Below, piece after piece: positions 7,589 to 9,391 of a stretch of DNA of 9,391 nt. Numbering within the stretch: the first letter of the stretch is position 1; each line of letters opens with the position of its first letter. A program made the translations under genes and the position numbers. The DNA comes from an uncultured Bacilli bacterium (GTDB lineage Bacteria > Bacillota_I > Bacilli_A > RF39 > UBA660), in the NCBI GenBank assembly GCA_947624915.1, contig CANQMF010000036.1, forward strand, positions 1 through 9,391, read 5' to 3'. Under the pieces are notes generated by a model. The model had not been told where the DNA came from. It did not search any database and saw only the letters and a list, made by a program, of their open reading frames with translations.

Positions 7589-9391
7589 TTAGTCCGTTAT
7601 AACATAAGGATTTTCTTTAGTTCCATCTCCATCATTATACATAGCCCCAGGTATCAGTGAAACGGCCGGGCGCACACCATACGAAGCGGTAACGGTGTTA
7701 GAGGACAAGCTACCAGATGAACCAACACAAGAAACGTAAACATAGTTGTAGCCGAAATTATAAGGCGACAATGTCCAGTAATATGCTCCTGTATACAAGT
7801 AATAATCCTTATTAGTATTACTTGTACCGCCTGCATATATAACCTCATCACTTGTTATTAAACCTACTGGCTTATTTACTCCTTTGTTGGCTACGGTTAA
7901 TGAGTCTTGCTCCCTACATTTTAAACTTGGTGTTCCACTATTTAATCGATAATAATTGTCAAAATATAAATATTTATTTACAGGTCCGCCACTTGAATTC
8001 CAGCCACTATTAACTTTAGAATCCTCATAAATTTGATCGTTACACCATACCGTATCTTCCAAATAACTTTCATACTTCTTCATATTATTCGCATACCAAT
8101 CATTTTCAAGATAATCCTTAATGATGGAATCTGTCTTAGCTTCACTACTAAGCATTTCTTTTAAAACTTTTTCTACGCCCTTTCCGTCACTTATTGATAT
8201 ATAGTATAGTGTTGTCCCACTTAGATAATAAACATAATTAATACTCGTACAGATACCTGTATTGTTTAAACAGGTATAGTGATGAGTAGCTAAATCGCTA
8301 CTAATGGAACTCGGATCAATTGCTTCGACAGTATCTTTTAAAGTATAAGTGTTTGAAGTAGCATCATAAGTAAAGGACGATCCATATTTTATTTTTTCAA
8401 CTCTAAAGCCATCAAAACCTGTTGTATAAGTTCTAGCAATATAATTCATATCAGTCTTACCACATGTGTCACTGGCTAAATCATTTCTACATGCATAATA
8501 GCTCTTATACTTACTATAATTATTATACCAATCGGTTTTCTTAATTGTCACTGTATCTTTTAAAGTATAAGTATCATTCCCATTATCTTGTATACTTTGT
8601 CCTAAAACAACATTTGTATTAGTTTCATCAAGCATTTTTCCTTTTAATAACATTAGAAAATAACCATCTGAACTTGTTACACCTACCATATAATAAGGAC
8701 TAGTACAAGTCGTTTTAGTTTCACTGTAACAAGTATAATAACCAATTAGATCTCTCCAACTATCTTTCCATGAATACTGGGCTGCATCATCGCCTAAAGT
8801 ATACTTTCCATTTTCATAACTAACAGTAGATGAAAAATAATAATTAACAAATGTTAAAGTAACATCTGTATGATGCAAAATATCTGTACTTATCGTACTT
8901 TTACTATAATATGGATAAACCGTTCCATACCTATATCCAACATAAGCTGGTGAATTAGAGCTATTATTGAATTTACTTTTAGCCACTTGAGCAGTTTCAC
9001 CCGTGTTATCACATATTTTCCTATTACCTTGTTCAGTGGGAATGCCATTATAGATCAACTTAACACCACCTGTTTCCGTGGTTCTTACGATCTTCCAACA
9101 AAGTTCAGCAAACAAAACATTATTGTTATCAACAGCTCCACGATAATAATAAATAGGATACTTTTCACTAGACGTATCAGCGATCATATATAATCCTTTA
9201 CCATTTTCGTTTGATGAATTCTTCGCAAAATTAATACCACTATCACTTTTAACAAACTCACTAGCTTCATTATCCGGATATGCTTGTTCCTTTAAAGTTT
9301 CATACAACGTATCGGGCATATTCCAATATTCTTTTTTTACGTCTGCCTGTACCGTTTCAATTGTAATAGTCAATACATAAGTGGCATTATC
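7589..9391 (-). CDS. Cysteine-rich surface protein, DUF6273-like, three internal repeats; N-terminus cut by window edge
   Basis: Predicted extracellular protein; 600 residues are visible. The frame stays open to position 9391 (DNATYVLTITIETVQADV), so the TTG at 9373 is not needed as a start and the signal or anchor lies outside. Counting from the edge, residues 78-116 (YYYRGAVDNNNV, LCWKIVRTTETGGVKLIYNG) and 447-600 (TVWCNDQ, SLKCREQ, GLITSDEVIYAGGTSN, YYWTLSPYNF, YGVRPAVSL, GDGTKENPYV) resemble the two parts of a DUF6273-type domain that I recall from families of paralogues in uncultured gut Bacillota. Between them, at about 197-410, are three units of about 74-78 aa, starting YTL at 197, 275 and 349, each with a Cys pair (221/229, 301/310, 374/381). 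There are eleven cysteines in all, rich Tyr/Ser/Asn/Thr, and no LPXTG at the C-terminus. No enzymatic motif is seen. Function unknown; adhesion or surface variation is a guess. Confidence 0.75.
   Translation of the reverse strand, partial: DNATYVLTITIETVQADVKKEYWNMPDTLYETLKEQAYPDNEASEFVKSDSGINFAKNSSNENGKGLYMIADTSSEKYPIYYYRGAVDNNNVLFAELCWKIVRTTETGGVKLIYNGIPTEQGNRKICDNTGETAQVAKSKFNNSSNSPAYVGYRYGTVYPYYSKSTISTDILHHTDVTLTFVNYYFSSTVSYENGKYTLGDDAAQYSWKDSWRDLIGYYTCYSETKTTCTSPYYMVGVTSSDGYFLMLLKGKMLDETNTNVVLGQSIQDNGNDTYTLKDTVTIKKTDWYNNYSKYKSYYACRNDLASDTCGKTDMNYIARTYTTGFDGFRVEKIKYGSSFTYDATSNTYTLKDTVEAIDPSSISSDLATHHYTCLNNTGICTSINYVYYLSGTTLYYISISDGKGVEKVLKEMLSSEAKTDSIIKDYLENDWYANNMKKYESYLEDTVWCNDQIYEDSKVNSGWNSSGGPVNKYLYFDNYYRLNSGTPSLKCREQDSLTVANKGVNKPVGLITSDEVIYAGGTSNTNKDYYLYTGAYYWTLSPYNFGYNYVYVSCVGSSGSLSSNTVTASYGVRPAVSLIPGAMYNDGDGTKENPYVITD
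8328..8350 (-). repeat. Direct repeat copy A inside the surface-protein gene
   Basis: A 23-bp stretch that differs from the copy at 8550-8572 by one base. It encodes YTLKDTV of the third protein repeat. The copies are 222 bp (74 codons) apart, so they keep frame and mark the period of the internal repeat. Confidence 0.85.
8550..8572 (-). repeat. Direct repeat copy B inside the surface-protein gene
   Basis: Partner of the copy at 8328-8350, 22 of 23 bases the same; it encodes YTLKDTV of the second protein repeat. Outside this block the units have drifted strongly, which makes the near identity here stand out. The first unit has only YTLGDDA at the matching place. Confidence 0.85.

Noticed and set aside
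7654..7851. Minus-strand 65-aa frame inside the surface-protein gene
   Set aside because: Same strand, shifted frame, no ribosome site or family likeness; the main frame carries the conserved GVRPAVSL end.
8987..9193. Plus-strand 68-aa frame
   Set aside because: Antisense to the conserved CWKIVRTT part of the surface protein; no support for its own translation.
9371..9373. TTG as start codon of the surface protein
   Set aside because: The frame continues without a stop to the window edge, the visible N-terminus lacks a signal peptide, and no ribosome site can be judged. A truncated gene is more likely.
1..9391. CRISPR array, insertion sequence, tRNA/rRNA, riboswitch or defence operon
   Set aside because: No spaced repeats, transposase, integrase, nuclease or reverse-transcriptase frame, tRNA-like cloverleaf or long structured leader was seen on either strand.

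Overview
This is an AT-rich window from a low-GC Gram-positive bacterium (Bacillota/Bacilli, or a gut lineage near Erysipelotrichia or RF39). The grounds are a fused SecDF, a ComN-type small protein beside it, a long Rel followed by Dtd, a SpoVB-type flippase, AGGAGG-like ribosome sites and rho-independent terminators. Tryptophan is encoded by TGG and all reading frames are intact with the standard code, so this is not a TGA-reassigned mollicute. Lineage below class is inference; no rRNA or tRNA gene is present.

Layout. Positions 1-2435 (minus) hold rel, the ppGpp synthetase/hydrolase homologue, overlapping by one base the start of dtd, which runs off the left edge. Positions 2436-2645 hold a good promoter for rel and the terminator of the next unit. 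Positions 2646-5248 (minus) hold comN and secDF, 14 bp apart. A 68-bp gap then separates these from a divergent plus-strand unit: a SpoVB-like MOP flippase (5317-6615) and, behind its own promoter, a membrane-anchored double-LysM protein (6690-7433). Two strong hairpins (7449-7574) separate that gene from a convergent, edge-truncated, cysteine-rich surface protein (7589-9391, minus).

How they fit. The spoVB / comN / secDF / (recJ, apt) / rel / dtd neighbourhood is, from memory, the Bacillus subtilis arrangement, here without recJ and apt. The block is housekeeping: protein export, lipid-linked cell-wall precursor transport, wall binding, the stringent response and removal of D-amino acids from tRNA. 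The right end is the accessory part. The surface protein looks like a split DUF6273-type domain with three internal repeats, each holding a pair of cysteines.

I found no mobile element, CRISPR, integrase, reverse transcriptase or clearly new defence system. The points most worth a second look are a Rel whose hydrolase motif has lost its catalytic Asp, the three-repeat cysteine-rich surface protein with an unusually GC-rich 3' end, and an inverted repeat around the LysM promoter.
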